DNA from: CAYURR01 sp964446745
GTDB taxonomy: Bacteria > Bacillota > Clostridia > Lachnospirales > WQUN01
DNA: 12,430 nt
Assembly: GCA_964446745.1 (NCBI GenBank)
Contig: CAYURR010000080.1
Span: 1-12,430 of the forward strand
Direction of reading: 5' to 3'
The translations under genes and the position numbers were made by a program. Positions 6,253 to 12,430 of this stretch are shown here, in pieces; the first letter of the stretch is position 1; each line of letters starts with the position of its first letter. The notes under the pieces were generated by a model. The model made no database searches. It saw nothing but the letters and a program-made list of their open reading frames with translations, and was not told where the DNA came from.

Positions 6253-7056
6253 ATGGACACTAAGCAAATCATAAAGGAATACTACAACTCGAACGCGAGC
6301 GGAGAGTGGAATCGTATCGTTGATAGACCGGAGTTTGTGATCACATCCCGCTATCTGGACAGGTATATAAATCCGGGAGACAAAGTGCTGGACATAGGGG
6401 GAGGCCCCGGGCGGTATTCGCTGCACCTGGCGGCAAAAGGGGCGAGCGTGACGCTATTTGATCTCGCGGAGGAAAACCTCAAGTTTGCACAGGTACAGGC
6501 GGCGGAGCAGGGACTACATATAGAAACGGTATGCGGCGATGCGTGTATAGCAGATGAACTTGTAAGCGGATCGTTTGAACATGTACTGCTGATGGGGCCG
6601 ATGTATCATCTGCTTGACGAAGCGGATCGCATAAAAGCCGTAAACGCGAGCCTGAGATTGTTGAAGCCCGGCGGGGTGATATTCATCTCATTTATCAGTA
6701 TGATCGCGGGAGTGATCTTTGCGATGAAGATCGCGCCGGAAATAATAACCTCGGACGTACCCGCCGAGATCGAGTATAGGTCTAGTCTGTATGCGGGTAA
6801 GAGTTTTGGCGGGGATGCGTTTACGCAGGCGTATTTTATAGATCAACATGAGTTGTCGGAGTTCATGGGGCAATTTCCGCTTCAGAAGCTGCATTTGTTT
6901 GGGCAGGAGGGCATCACGTCCCCCTGTGAGGGCAATATTATGTCCCAACCGAAGGAAATCGTGGATGCATGGATGGACTTTGCCGAGCAGTTATGTGAAC
7001 GCGAGGAATTGCTGAGTTGGTCCGAACATCTGATGTATGTGGGAAGGAAGAAATGA
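6253..7056 (+). CDS. SAM-dependent class I methyltransferase
   Basis: A 267-residue Rossmann-fold methyltransferase. Motif I is clear at 45-55 (VLDIGGGPGRY), the acidic residue ending strand 2 is Asp70 (VTLFD), motif II/III lies around GSFEHVLLMGPMYHL (106-120), and LLKPGGVIF (136-144) is the post-motif. The GPMYHL stretch and overall length resemble the UbiE/Methyltransf_11-type family acting on small molecules; the substrate cannot be read. The ATG at 6253 is chosen for a perfect AAGGAGGT (6239-6246); an in-frame ATG at 6220 lies upstream of that site. The stop overlaps the start of the acetyltransferase (ATGA, 7053-7056), so the two are probably made together. A pair of modifying enzymes could act on one metabolite or toxic compound, but that is only context. 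Confidence 0.92.
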   Translation: MDTKQIIKEYYNSNASGEWNRIVDRPEFVITSRYLDRYINPGDKVLDIGGGPGRYSLHLAAKGASVTLFDLAEENLKFAQVQAAEQGLHIETVCGDACIADELVSGSFEHVLLMGPMYHLLDEADRIKAVNASLRLLKPGGVIFISFISMIAGVIFAMKIAPEIITSDVPAEIEYRSSLYAGKSFGGDAFTQAYFIDQHELSEFMGQFPLQKLHLFGQEGITSPCEGNIMSQPKEIVDAWMDFAEQLCEREELLSWSEHLMYVGRKK

Positions 7057-8000
7057 CGATAGGGATGCACATCGTTGACTTTACACGTGATCATATCCCG
7101 GAGGCGTATGCACTGGCTCTTTCGAGCTACGCTGAGGAGCGGGAACATGTACCGGAGCTGCCGCTTATAGACGCGCTACCGGATTTGACGGATTTTGCCG
7201 ACAACGGATTTGGTGTTGCGGCTGTTGACGAAAAAAGGCTGATAGGGTTTTTGAGCTTCTATCAGCCTTGGGACAATGCGTTTGGCAGCGGTACGCTCGG
7301 CACATTTGCGCCGATCCATGCGCACGGAGCTGTATATGAAAATCGTGAGCAGATATATAAACGCATGTATCAAGCCGCGGCGGAGAAACTGGTCCGGGAG
7401 GGTGTGGGTTCCCATGCGATAGGTCTCTACACGCATGATACTCAGGCGATCAATGCGTTCTATACATATGGCTTTGGGCTGCGATGCGTGGACGCTATTC
7501 GGCAAGCCGAAACGATCCCTCTCGGCAACGCGTGTCCATTCAACATGCGCAGGCTCGAAAGGCATGAGGCCGTCCTCATTCGGCAACTGCGACGCATGTT
7601 GACGAATCATCTCGCTCAAAGCCCATGCTTTATGCGATCGACGCCGGGCGAGATAGAGGAATGGCTTATCAGAGCCGAGAACAGGGATTCGATACTGTTT
7701 GCGGCATTTGAACGTGATCGAGCGATCGCGTTTATCGAGGTTGCCGATAACGGAGAAAACTTCGCGACAGCCGTGCCTGATATGAAAAATATCTGCGGTG
7801 CGTTTTGCTTGCCCGAATGCAGAGGGACGGGAGTGGTTCAAGCCTTACTGAACTACGCGATTATCGAGCTAAAGGCCGCTGGGTGTACACGCCTGGGGGT
7901 CGATTTTGAGAGCTTCAACCCCACGGCGTACGGCTTTTGGCTAAAATACTTTACTGCCTATACCCATAGCGTAGTCCGCAGGATCGATATCAATCCTTAA
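7053..8000 (+). CDS. Tandem GNAT-family N-acetyltransferase
   Basis: A 315-residue protein that appears to contain two GNAT domains. The C-terminal one is clear: strand-turn GAFCLPECRGTGVVQALLNYA (about 249-269) contains the acetyl-CoA pyrophosphate loop RGTGV (257-261), followed by GCTRLGVDFESFNPTAYGFWLKYF, the usual motif-B region. The N-terminal half has an equivalent GLYTHDTQAINAFYTYGF (124-141) but a weak acetyl-CoA loop, so only the second domain may be catalytic. The start at 7053 overlaps the methyltransferase stop and has AAGGA 4 nt upstream; ATG 7065 is an alternative, and an earlier ATG at 7017 would overlap more. Its 3' end overlaps the GH125 gene on the other strand by 11 nt. The acceptor substrate is unknown. 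Confidence 0.9.
   Translation: MTIGMHIVDFTRDHIPEAYALALSSYAEEREHVPELPLIDALPDLTDFADNGFGVAAVDEKRLIGFLSFYQPWDNAFGSGTLGTFAPIHAHGAVYENREQIYKRMYQAAAEKLVREGVGSHAIGLYTHDTQAINAFYTYGFGLRCVDAIRQAETIPLGNACPFNMRRLERHEAVLIRQLRRMLTNHLAQSPCFMRSTPGEIEEWLIRAENRDSILFAAFERDRAIAFIEVADNGENFATAVPDMKNICGAFCLPECRGTGVVQALLNYAIIELKAAGCTRLGVDFESFNPTAYGFWLKYFTAYTHSVVRRIDINP
7231..7268 (-). terminator. Terminator-like hairpin for minus-strand transcripts, inside the GNAT gene
   Basis: A perfect 10-bp inverted repeat (AGGCTGATAG 7236-7245 and CTATCAGCCT 7259-7268, 13-nt loop) is followed on the minus strand by TTTTT (7235-7231). Read leftward it has the form of an intrinsic terminator. It lies 722 nt beyond the GH125 stop codon and is embedded in GNAT codons of about residues 60-72. 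It may end GH125 read-through; its function is inferred. Confidence 0.5.
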
Positions 8001-9255
8001 GATAGGTCTTGTACACGAGTTCCGCGAACAAGCTGTTTGCCCACGCGAACCACGGGCGCGTAAACTGATGCGGGTCGTTGACATTGAAGCCCTCGTGCAT
8101 AACATTACAGTCCGCGTCGGTCGAGAGTATCAGGTCGATAAGGCGCTTCGCCTCGTCCGGGTCTTTGGCTGTGAGACCTTGCATCGACAGAGCGATATGC
8201 CAGATGTATTCGGGTGGCGTGTGCGGACTGCCTATGCCCTTCGCGCATGTGCCCTCGTAGTAGTAGGGATTTTCCTTGCTCAGTACAAACGCACGGGTGT
8301 TTTGGTATATCGGATTGTCGATGTCAGTGTACCCGAGATACGGTATCGACAGCAGGCTCGGCACATTCGCATCGTCCATCAATGTATAATTTCCAAACCC
8401 GTCCGTCTCGTACGCATAGATATCACCGAACTTGGGGTGATGGTAAATCGCATATTTTCTTATACCGTAGTCGATCTCATGCCGCAGCTTTGCGGCTTTT
8501 TTAGTGAGGTTGGTTTCACCCAAAGCCGTGAGCATTTCGCACATGTAACCGAGTATCACGACCGCGAACATATTTGACGGCACTAGGTAGCCAAAGGTAC
8601 ATGCATCATCAGAGGGTCTAAAACCCGACCAGGTCATCCCTGTATAATTAACCGGCATGCCACGCCCGTCGTTTTGCAGGGTTTCTGTTTCGATAAAGCC
8701 CAACAGACTGATGTCACGCTGGAAGTTATACAACGAATCCCTCATGTGGTGCTGCTCGGTCACGAAGGTTTCGACGATCGTATGGCACGCAGCCAAAAAG
8801 CCGCCGTCCAAGATCGACATATCGCCGGTCTGCTTAAAATACTTGTATGTAAGCCATATCGGGTAGCAGAGGGAATCCACCTCGTACTTGCGTTCCCATA
8901 CCATCTTGTGCAACGGGGTCGCGTCAAACCAGTCGCGGTTGTTATTTGCCTCCTCGTTAAATGCGTTAGCGTAGCTGTCCGTGCATATGCAACGATATTG
9001 GCGGCGCAGCAGTCCCTTTATAATGTCGGCTAACTCGGGTTCGTCATCTATAAACGGCAGGTAGTGTACGACCTGCGCGGAGGAATCCCGCAGCCACATG
9101 GCCGGTATATCACCCGTGAATACAAAGGTCTCGCCATTTTCCATGCGCTTTGTGGTGGTGTCTATGGTGCTGCGCAGACATTTTGAAAAGGTGGTCAAAA
9201 GCTTCGGGTTATGCGCCAAGCGTTGCTCGGCTATACCCATGAGTTTATCAAACAC
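7990..9255 (-). CDS. GH125 exo-alpha-1,6-mannosidase
   Basis: A 421-residue glycoside hydrolase of family 125 (formerly DUF1237), metal-independent inverting exo-alpha-1,6-mannosidases. Hallmarks are GDIPAMWLRDSSAQV (48-62), SGFRPSDDACTFGYLVPSNM (210-229), containing the catalytic acid Asp216/Asp217, and MHEGFNVNDPHQFTRPWFAW (386-405), containing the catalytic base Glu388. Length is full for the family. No signal peptide is present, so it should act in the cytosol on imported oligosaccharides. The start is GTG 9255, with GAAGGG 9 nt upstream; ATG 9240 is too far from that site. A perfect TTGACA/TATAAT promoter precedes it. It is divergent from the GPH symporter, and its 3' end overlaps the GNAT gene by 11 nt. 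Confidence 0.95.
   Translation of the reverse strand: MFDKLMGIAEQRLAHNPKLLTTFSKCLRSTIDTTTKRMENGETFVFTGDIPAMWLRDSSAQVVHYLPFIDDEPELADIIKGLLRRQYRCICTDSYANAFNEEANNNRDWFDATPLHKMVWERKYEVDSLCYPIWLTYKYFKQTGDMSILDGGFLAACHTIVETFVTEQHHMRDSLYNFQRDISLLGFIETETLQNDGRGMPVNYTGMTWSGFRPSDDACTFGYLVPSNMFAVVILGYMCEMLTALGETNLTKKAAKLRHEIDYGIRKYAIYHHPKFGDIYAYETDGFGNYTLMDDANVPSLLSIPYLGYTDIDNPIYQNTRAFVLSKENPYYYEGTCAKGIGSPHTPPEYIWHIALSMQGLTAKDPDEAKRLIDLILSTDADCNVMHEGFNVNDPHQFTRPWFAWANSLFAELVYKTYLKD
8481..8502 (+). terminator. Terminator-like hairpin for plus-strand transcripts, inside the GH125 gene
   Basis: GCCGCA (8481-8486), tetraloop GCTT and TGCGGC (8491-8496) form a perfect 6-bp GC-rich stem followed immediately by TTTTTT (8497-8502). 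Read rightward this is a textbook intrinsic terminator shape. It lies 481 nt beyond the GNAT stop codon, antisense to GH125 codons for about residues 252-258. It could end the methyltransferase-GNAT transcript, as no terminator fits between the overlapping genes. Function is inferred. Confidence 0.5.
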
Positions 9256-9298
9256 AATATCAATCCCTTCAATTTCTGATTTGACTCAGATCGCCCAC

Positions 9299-9326
9299 AT
9301 TATAACAAACCTCGATCCCGTGTCAA
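9299..9326 (-). promoter_or_regulatory. Consensus promoter of the GH125 gene
   Basis: On the minus strand a perfect TTGACA (9326-9321) and perfect TATAAT (9304-9299) are 16 bp apart, with TG one base before the -10 box (extended -10). Transcription should start near 9292. Just downstream, TCTGA/TCAGA arms (9275-9279 and 9286-9290, 6-bp spacer) form a small inverted repeat in the leader that could bind a repressor; so strong a promoter would need one if the gene is inducible. Confidence 0.85.
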
Positions 9327-9354
9327 TGACGTTAGTGCGAAGGATTCATAAAAG

Positions 9355-9396
9355 ACTTTTCCAAAAGTACGTAGTTATGTATACTGTTTCTAACAG
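9355..9396 (+). promoter_or_regulatory. Candidate promoter and operators of the GPH symporter
   Basis: TATACT (9380-9385) is a plausible -10 box, but no good -35 hexamer lies 16-18 bp upstream. Two inverted repeats flank or overlap it: ACTTTT-CC-AAAAGT (9355-9368), in the -35 zone, and CTGTT-TCT-AACAG (9384-9396), over the expected start site. The weak promoter with two symmetric sites suggests regulated expression. No regulator gene of the LacI, GntR or ROK type is present in the window. Confidence 0.35.
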
Positions 9397-9428
9397 AAAT
9401 GACAAATCTACATAAACGGGGGAACGCT

Positions 9429-10757
9429 ATGGAAAAAAGGTCTAACCGCTACACATTTGGGCTGGGCACGGTGGGTAGGGACATGGTTTATACAATAGTG
9501 AGTATGTACCTGATCTTCTATTTGACTGATGTCATATGCCTGCCGACATCTACACTGTGGTGGATAGCTATGATCATCTTGGGTGCGCGTGTCTTTGACG
9601 CGGTGAATGATCCGATTATGGGCGTAATAGTGGACAACACACGCACGCGCTATGGCAAATTCAAGCCATGGATAGTGATAGGAGCGGTGATTTCCGCGAT
9701 CTTTACGATACTGCTATTCTATAAATGGAATGTGACGGGAGCGGGGTATATAGCGCTGTTCGCGGTTGTATACCTGATGTGGGGGATCAGCTTTACCGCA
9801 CATGATATATCCTACTGGTCCATGCTACCCTCACTCTCGCGGAGCCAGTCCGAGCGCGAAAGCATCGGATCGTTTGCGCGTATATGTGCAAATATAGGCT
9901 TGTTCGTGGTCGTAGTGGGTGTCGTGCCGATCACCGCTAAGATAGGTTTCTTTCCGTTTGCGGTATGTGTATCGATGCTCATGTTGCTGTTTCTGTGCAT
10001 AACCGTATTCGGTGTACGCGAGGGTGATTTTTCGTATAAAAATTCGCAGCCAACCTCGCTGCGCGGCATGGTGACTGCGATATTCAAAAACGATCAGCTA
10101 CTGGTTACGGCAATATCGCTGGCGCTGTTCATGATCGGCTATACGACGACCACGAGCTTCGGCTTATATTTCTTTAAATACGCTTACGGCGACGAGGGAA
10201 TGTATTCGGTGTTTGCGCTGGTGCTCGGGGTTTCGCAGATAGTCGCGCTCGCGGTGTTCCCGGCGTTGGGCAAACGCTTTGAACGCAAGGCCTTGTATAC
10301 CTTTGCGACGGTGCTCGTTGTACTCGGGTACGTAATATTCTTCTTCGCGCCGACGAATTCGATGCTGTTTATCGGCATAGCGGGTGTGCTGCTGTTTGTC
10401 GGGCAGGCGTTTATCTCGATCATGATGATGATGTTCTTGGCCGATACGGTCGAGTATGGGCATTGGAAATTTGGCAAGCGCAACGAAAGCGTTACCTTCT
10501 CGTTGCAACCGTTTATCAATAAGATCGGCGGTGCGATATCGAGCGGTATTGTTAGCGTCGTGATCATCCTCTCGGGTATCAAGGACGCAAATACAGCCGC
10601 CGAGGTCACGCCAGGCGGCTTGATGATGATGAAGGTCGCTATGTTGGTGCTGCCATTGATATGCATAGTGGCCGGTTATTTTATCTACCGCGCTAAATAT
10701 ATCATCGACAAGCCGACCTATGAGCGCATAGTCAAGGAAATCTCTGAGCGCAAATAG
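9429..10757 (+). CDS. GPH-family (MelB-like) cation:sugar symporter
   Basis: A 442-residue major-facilitator-type transporter of the glycoside-pentoside-hexuronide:cation symporter family, with about twelve hydrophobic helices in the cell membrane. Family signature: ARVFDAVNDPIMG (53-65), then DNTRTRYGKFKPW (69-81), the loop 2-3 motif. The acidic residues that bind sugar and cation in MelB appear conserved: Asp18 (VGRDM), Asp57 and Asp61, and Asp126 (TAHDISYW). The late motif TVEYGHWKFGKRNESVTFS is also typical. The ATG at 9429 has GGGGG 6 nt upstream. It is divergent from the GH125 mannosidase and overlaps the isomerase-like gene by 40 nt at its 3' end, suggesting it imports the glycoside that GH125 cleaves. 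Mannoside specificity is inference from context. Confidence 0.93.
   Translation: MEKRSNRYTFGLGTVGRDMVYTIVSMYLIFYLTDVICLPTSTLWWIAMIILGARVFDAVNDPIMGVIVDNTRTRYGKFKPWIVIGAVISAIFTILLFYKWNVTGAGYIALFAVVYLMWGISFTAHDISYWSMLPSLSRSQSERESIGSFARICANIGLFVVVVGVVPITAKIGFFPFAVCVSMLMLLFLCITVFGVREGDFSYKNSQPTSLRGMVTAIFKNDQLLVTAISLALFMIGYTTTTSFGLYFFKYAYGDEGMYSVFALVLGVSQIVALAVFPALGKRFERKALYTFATVLVVLGYVIFFFAPTNSMLFIGIAGVLLFVGQAFISIMMMMFLADTVEYGHWKFGKRNESVTFSLQPFINKIGGAISSGIVSVVIILSGIKDANTAAEVTPGGLMMMKVAMLVLPLICIVAGYFIYRAKYIIDKPTYERIVKEISERK
10038..10063 (-). terminator. Weaker terminator-like hairpin for minus-strand transcripts, inside the symporter gene
   Basis: CGCAGC (10045-10050) and GCTGCG (10058-10063) form a perfect 6-bp stem with a 7-nt loop. 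On the minus strand it is followed by AA and then TTTTT (10042-10038). It lies about 655 nt beyond the isomerase-like stop codon. The two-base gap before the T-tract makes it less convincing than the other hairpins. Confidence 0.3.
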
Positions 10758-11515
10758 TTCACCGAGGCCATGAGGCCGTCGATGGTCTTTGTTTCGATAA
10801 CGGCGCGGCAGTTGTGTTGCCGTGCGAGAATAAAATATGATTGTAAATCCAGACCACCTGTGCCAAGCACCAGGTGGTTTTTCTTTGTCGCGGGATCTGC
10901 GTCATGGATGTGCATGTGCGTGAGACGGTCGATGTGACGCATAATAACAGGCTCGTCTCTGTAGTCGTTACCCACATTGTGACCCATGTCGAACGTGAGA
11001 CCGAATGCCTTGCTCTGCAGCAAAATCTCGAGCGCCTGATGTTGATAGCTCATGAATGGGTTTTCGACGCAGATGCGAATGTCCGCACCGCCTAAGGCTC
11101 GCTCACAAATATCACGAAATGCCGCGAGCCGTTCGTGGTAGAGGTCCGCATATTTTTCATAGAGATAAACCTTGGAGGATGGCATCGTAAAATAGACACC
11201 GCTTACTAGATGCATGTTGATGATTGGCACGTTGAGTTTCTTTGCAAGCTCGATGGATGCCAAGGCTGTTTCGGTGTACGCACGAGCTACGGCCTCGTTG
11301 AAATAGCATGGGTCGAGATTTTCCTCAAGGTGGATCGTGTAGTAGAGGCCGTGGTTACTTGCGAGCTCAGTGAAATACTCGGCATCGATGCTACCGGGCT
11401 GATATTGAGGAAGGTTCATGTTCAGCTCTATAAAGTCCAACCCAAGCTCCGCGCAATACGCCGCGCATGATGTTATATCCGGTAGTTCGATCAGTGTGGG
11501 CATGCCTATATGCAT
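10718..11515 (-). CDS. TIM-barrel sugar isomerase/epimerase-like protein
   Basis: A 265-residue protein of the xylose isomerase-like TIM barrel (AP_endonuc_2) family, which includes sugar epimerases, inosose dehydratases and endonuclease IV. Candidate metal ligands sit at the ends of barrel strands in the expected order: His62 (YTIHLEEN), His102 (NMHLVSG), Glu151 (CVENP), Asp176 and His179 (TFDMGHN), His202-His204-Asp205 (MHIHD) and Glu241 (VIETK). KNHLVLGTGGLD (212-223) is the usual '..H..lG.G..d' segment. No signal peptide is visible, so it is cytosolic. The ATG at 11515 has AAGGAGG 6 nt upstream. Beside GH125 and a GPH symporter it is likely to act on the released sugar, for example as an epimerase, but the reaction is not determined by sequence. 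The 3' end overlaps the symporter by 40 nt. Confidence 0.9.
   Translation of the reverse strand: MHIGMPTLIELPDITSCAAYCAELGLDFIELNMNLPQYQPGSIDAEYFTELASNHGLYYTIHLEENLDPCYFNEAVARAYTETALASIELAKKLNVPIINMHLVSGVYFTMPSSKVYLYEKYADLYHERLAAFRDICERALGGADIRICVENPFMSYQHQALEILLQSKAFGLTFDMGHNVGNDYRDEPVIMRHIDRLTHMHIHDADPATKKNHLVLGTGGLDLQSYFILARQHNCRAVIETKTIDGLMASVNYLRSEISLTMRS
10853..10886 (+). terminator. Intrinsic terminator of the GPH symporter, inside the isomerase-like gene
   Basis: ACCACCT (10853-10859) plus GTGC pair with GCAC plus AGGTGGT (10872-10878), with one bulged C and a CAA loop. TTTTTCTTT (10878-10886) follows on the plus strand. It lies 96 nt beyond the symporter stop codon, a normal distance for a terminator, yet its sequence also encodes about residues 211-222 of the isomerase-like protein on the other strand, including the conserved HLVLGTGG stretch. 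Confidence 0.65.
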
Positions 11516-11559
11516 ATTTTTCCTCCTTGGATGATCTACAGTAGTGGGCTTGCGGGTTT

Positions 11560-11587
11560 ATTATACATCCCTGAGTACATTTCACAA
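11560..11587 (-). promoter_or_regulatory. Promoter of the isomerase-like gene
   Basis: On the minus strand TTGTGA (11587-11582) and a perfect TATAAT (11565-11560) are 16 bp apart. Transcription would start near 11553, leaving a leader of about 38 nt with a strong AAGGAGG. The -35 box lies only 4 bp from that of the divergent promoter at 11592-11620, so the two may interfere or share a regulator. Confidence 0.65.
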
Positions 11588-11591
11588 TACA

Positions 11592-11620
11592 TTGACATAC
11601 AAAAAACGCCTACATATAAT
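11592..11620 (+). promoter_or_regulatory. Perfect consensus promoter of the Rpn-like gene
   Basis: TTGACA (11592-11597) and TATAAT (11615-11620) with a 17-bp spacer match the sigma-A consensus at every position. Transcription would start near 11627, giving a leader of about 33 nt before the ATG at 11660. No obvious operator overlaps it. Confidence 0.9.
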
Positions 11621-11659
11621 CATTGCTAGGAAGCTATACATATATTTGAGGGGGCATAT

Positions 11660-12430
11660 ATGGGCGAGGTAGACAGCTACTATCAAAACTACGATGCGGT
11701 TATAAAGGACGCATTGTCGTTGTTTAAGGACAAAACATTAGCATTTCTCGGAGTTGAGGAAGATACATTGATCACAGAAATACTCTCGACGGAAAAGAAA
11801 GAGATCACGGTTGAGACAGAGTATTCGGACTTGACTTTTGGCACCAATAAACCATATGGATTGCATTTAGAGGGTGAAACGGAAATGAGTATGGATGACC
11901 TGCTGAGGTTTGGCGGATATGCTATTGATCTGTGGCGAAAGCATAAACGTGAATTCAAGACGATTGTCATCACACGCTCTACTCCGAGGCATAAAGAAAT
12001 TTCCGGTGAAACACTGTCATTTAAGCCACATATCATCGACTTATCCCAAAGAGATGCGGATGAGATATATGCGAGGATTAAAAGTCAAATAGAGCAAGGG
12101 CAGCATGTTAATGAATTGGATTTGATATTTCTGCCGTTGTATCACGGAAAAGAAAAGTCGACTATAGAGCTGCTCAAAGACAGCCTAAGATTAGCCTCTA
12201 AAATGGACAGTAAAACCGCGTCAAACGAAAAGATCGCTGCATTGATGTTAGTATTGGCGGATAAAATGGTGAGTAAGGAGCAAATATTATTGTTATGGGA
12301 GGAATTTAGAGATATGAGAAAACTGAAAATATTGGAAGTGGCGGAAGAAAAAGGTTTGGAAAAGGGTATGGAAATGGGTATGGAAATGGTAATTCGGAAC
12401 ATGTTACTAACCGGATTGACTATCCAGTTT
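11660..12430 (+). CDS. Rpn/PD-(D/E)XK nuclease-transposase-like protein, 3' end outside the window
   Basis: 257 codons are open to the right edge with no stop. The layout matches Rpn-type proteins: a PD-(D/E)XK-like core with Asp57 (EYSDLTF), then LHLEGETEMSMDDLLRFGGY (68-87), resembling the 'lhiEfQs..d..mp.R...Y' segment. Next come ITRSTPRHKEI and LIFLPLYH, a helical C-terminal part, and the typical charged Gly-Glu/Met repeat plus NMLLTGLTIQF near the end. In this family Glu71-x-Glu73 takes the place of the E-x-K motif, so activity is uncertain. Such proteins are described as recombination-promoting nucleases and often misnamed transposases. The ATG at 11660 has AGGGGG 5 nt upstream. It looks more AT-rich than the catabolic genes to its left, suggesting separate acquisition. 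No terminal inverted repeats are seen on its left side. Confidence 0.75.
   Translation, partial: MGEVDSYYQNYDAVIKDALSLFKDKTLAFLGVEEDTLITEILSTEKKEITVETEYSDLTFGTNKPYGLHLEGETEMSMDDLLRFGGYAIDLWRKHKREFKTIVITRSTPRHKEISGETLSFKPHIIDLSQRDADEIYARIKSQIEQGQHVNELDLIFLPLYHGKEKSTIELLKDSLRLASKMDSKTASNEKIAALMLVLADKMVSKEQILLLWEEFRDMRKLKILEVAEEKGLEKGMEMGMEMVIRNMLLTGLTIQF
12352..12387 (+). repeat. 12-nt in-frame tandem repeat in the Rpn-like gene
   Basis: GGGTATGGAAAT occurs twice in perfect tandem (12364-12375 and 12376-12387), preceded by a degenerate copy (12352-12363, 9 of 12 matches). The period is a multiple of three, so copy-number change would keep the frame. It encodes an x-G-x-E/M tetrapeptide repeat within a probable helix or coiled stretch. 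Confidence 0.85.

Noticed and set aside
7176..7841. Open frame of 221 codons on the minus strand opposite the GNAT gene
   Set aside because: Rich in Arg, His and Cys in the way of antisense shadows, with no recognisable fold; the GNAT frame has clear motifs.
8068..8577. Open frame of 169 codons on the plus strand opposite GH125
   Set aside because: Antisense shadow of a well-supported enzyme; no ribosome binding site or domain.
11689..12036. Minus-strand frame of 115 codons opposite the Rpn-like gene
   Set aside because: The plus-strand frame runs 257 codons with a promoter, a ribosome binding site and family motifs.

Overview
The window looks like chromosomal DNA of a low-to-mid GC Bacillota, probably a gut-type Clostridia. 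This is inferred from strong AGGAGG-type ribosome binding sites, consensus TTGACA/TATAAT promoters, an FMN riboswitch in front of an ECF-type RibU, a GH125 mannosidase beside a GPH sugar symporter, and an Rpn/PD-(D/E)XK-type protein. It holds twelve protein genes (two run off the window ends), one small membrane ORF that looks like a gene remnant, and one riboswitch. There is no rRNA, tRNA, CRISPR array or recognisable insertion sequence. Coding is dense; the longest stretch without a gene (2663-2928) is the riboswitch leader.

Region 1 (1-2928, all minus strand): a consensus promoter inside the end of the upstream gene drives an FMN riboswitch, a 15-bp terminator hairpin, ribU, an amidase-signature hydrolase and a four-helix membrane protein. 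These genes are tightly spaced or overlap (23-nt gap, then an ATGA overlap), so the amidase is probably under flavin control. Immediately beyond lies the first 22 codons of a TetR-type regulator. Its own promoter carries a palindrome in the spacer and would start transcription at or next to the start codon.

Region 2 (2929-6137, minus strand): a thioredoxin-like lipoprotein, an overlapping out-of-frame 70-codon membrane ORF that may be the tail of a lost membrane partner, an AraC-type regulator with what look like two GyrI-like ligand domains, and a 400-residue protein resembling C39/BtrH-like peptidase folds but without an obvious catalytic His.

Region 3 (6138-8000, plus strand): an AT-rich inverted repeat separates the divergent lipoprotein from a SAM methyltransferase and a tandem-GNAT acetyltransferase, coupled by an ATGA overlap.

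Region 4 (7990-11515): a small mannoside-type catabolic cluster. A cytosolic GH125 exo-alpha-1,6-mannosidase (minus) is divergent from a MelB-like GPH symporter (plus), which converges on a TIM-barrel sugar isomerase/epimerase-like protein (minus). The likely logic is cation-coupled import of a mannosyl oligosaccharide, intracellular hydrolysis and onward metabolism; the substrate is inferred. Both convergent pairs (GNAT/GH125 and symporter/isomerase) overlap at their 3' ends with no intergenic terminator. Instead, terminator-like hairpins with T-tracts lie inside the opposing coding sequences.

Region 5 (11516-12430): divergent promoters, the rightward one a perfect consensus, lead to a truncated (window edge) Rpn/PD-(D/E)XK-type gene that carries a 12-nt in-frame tandem repeat near its end.
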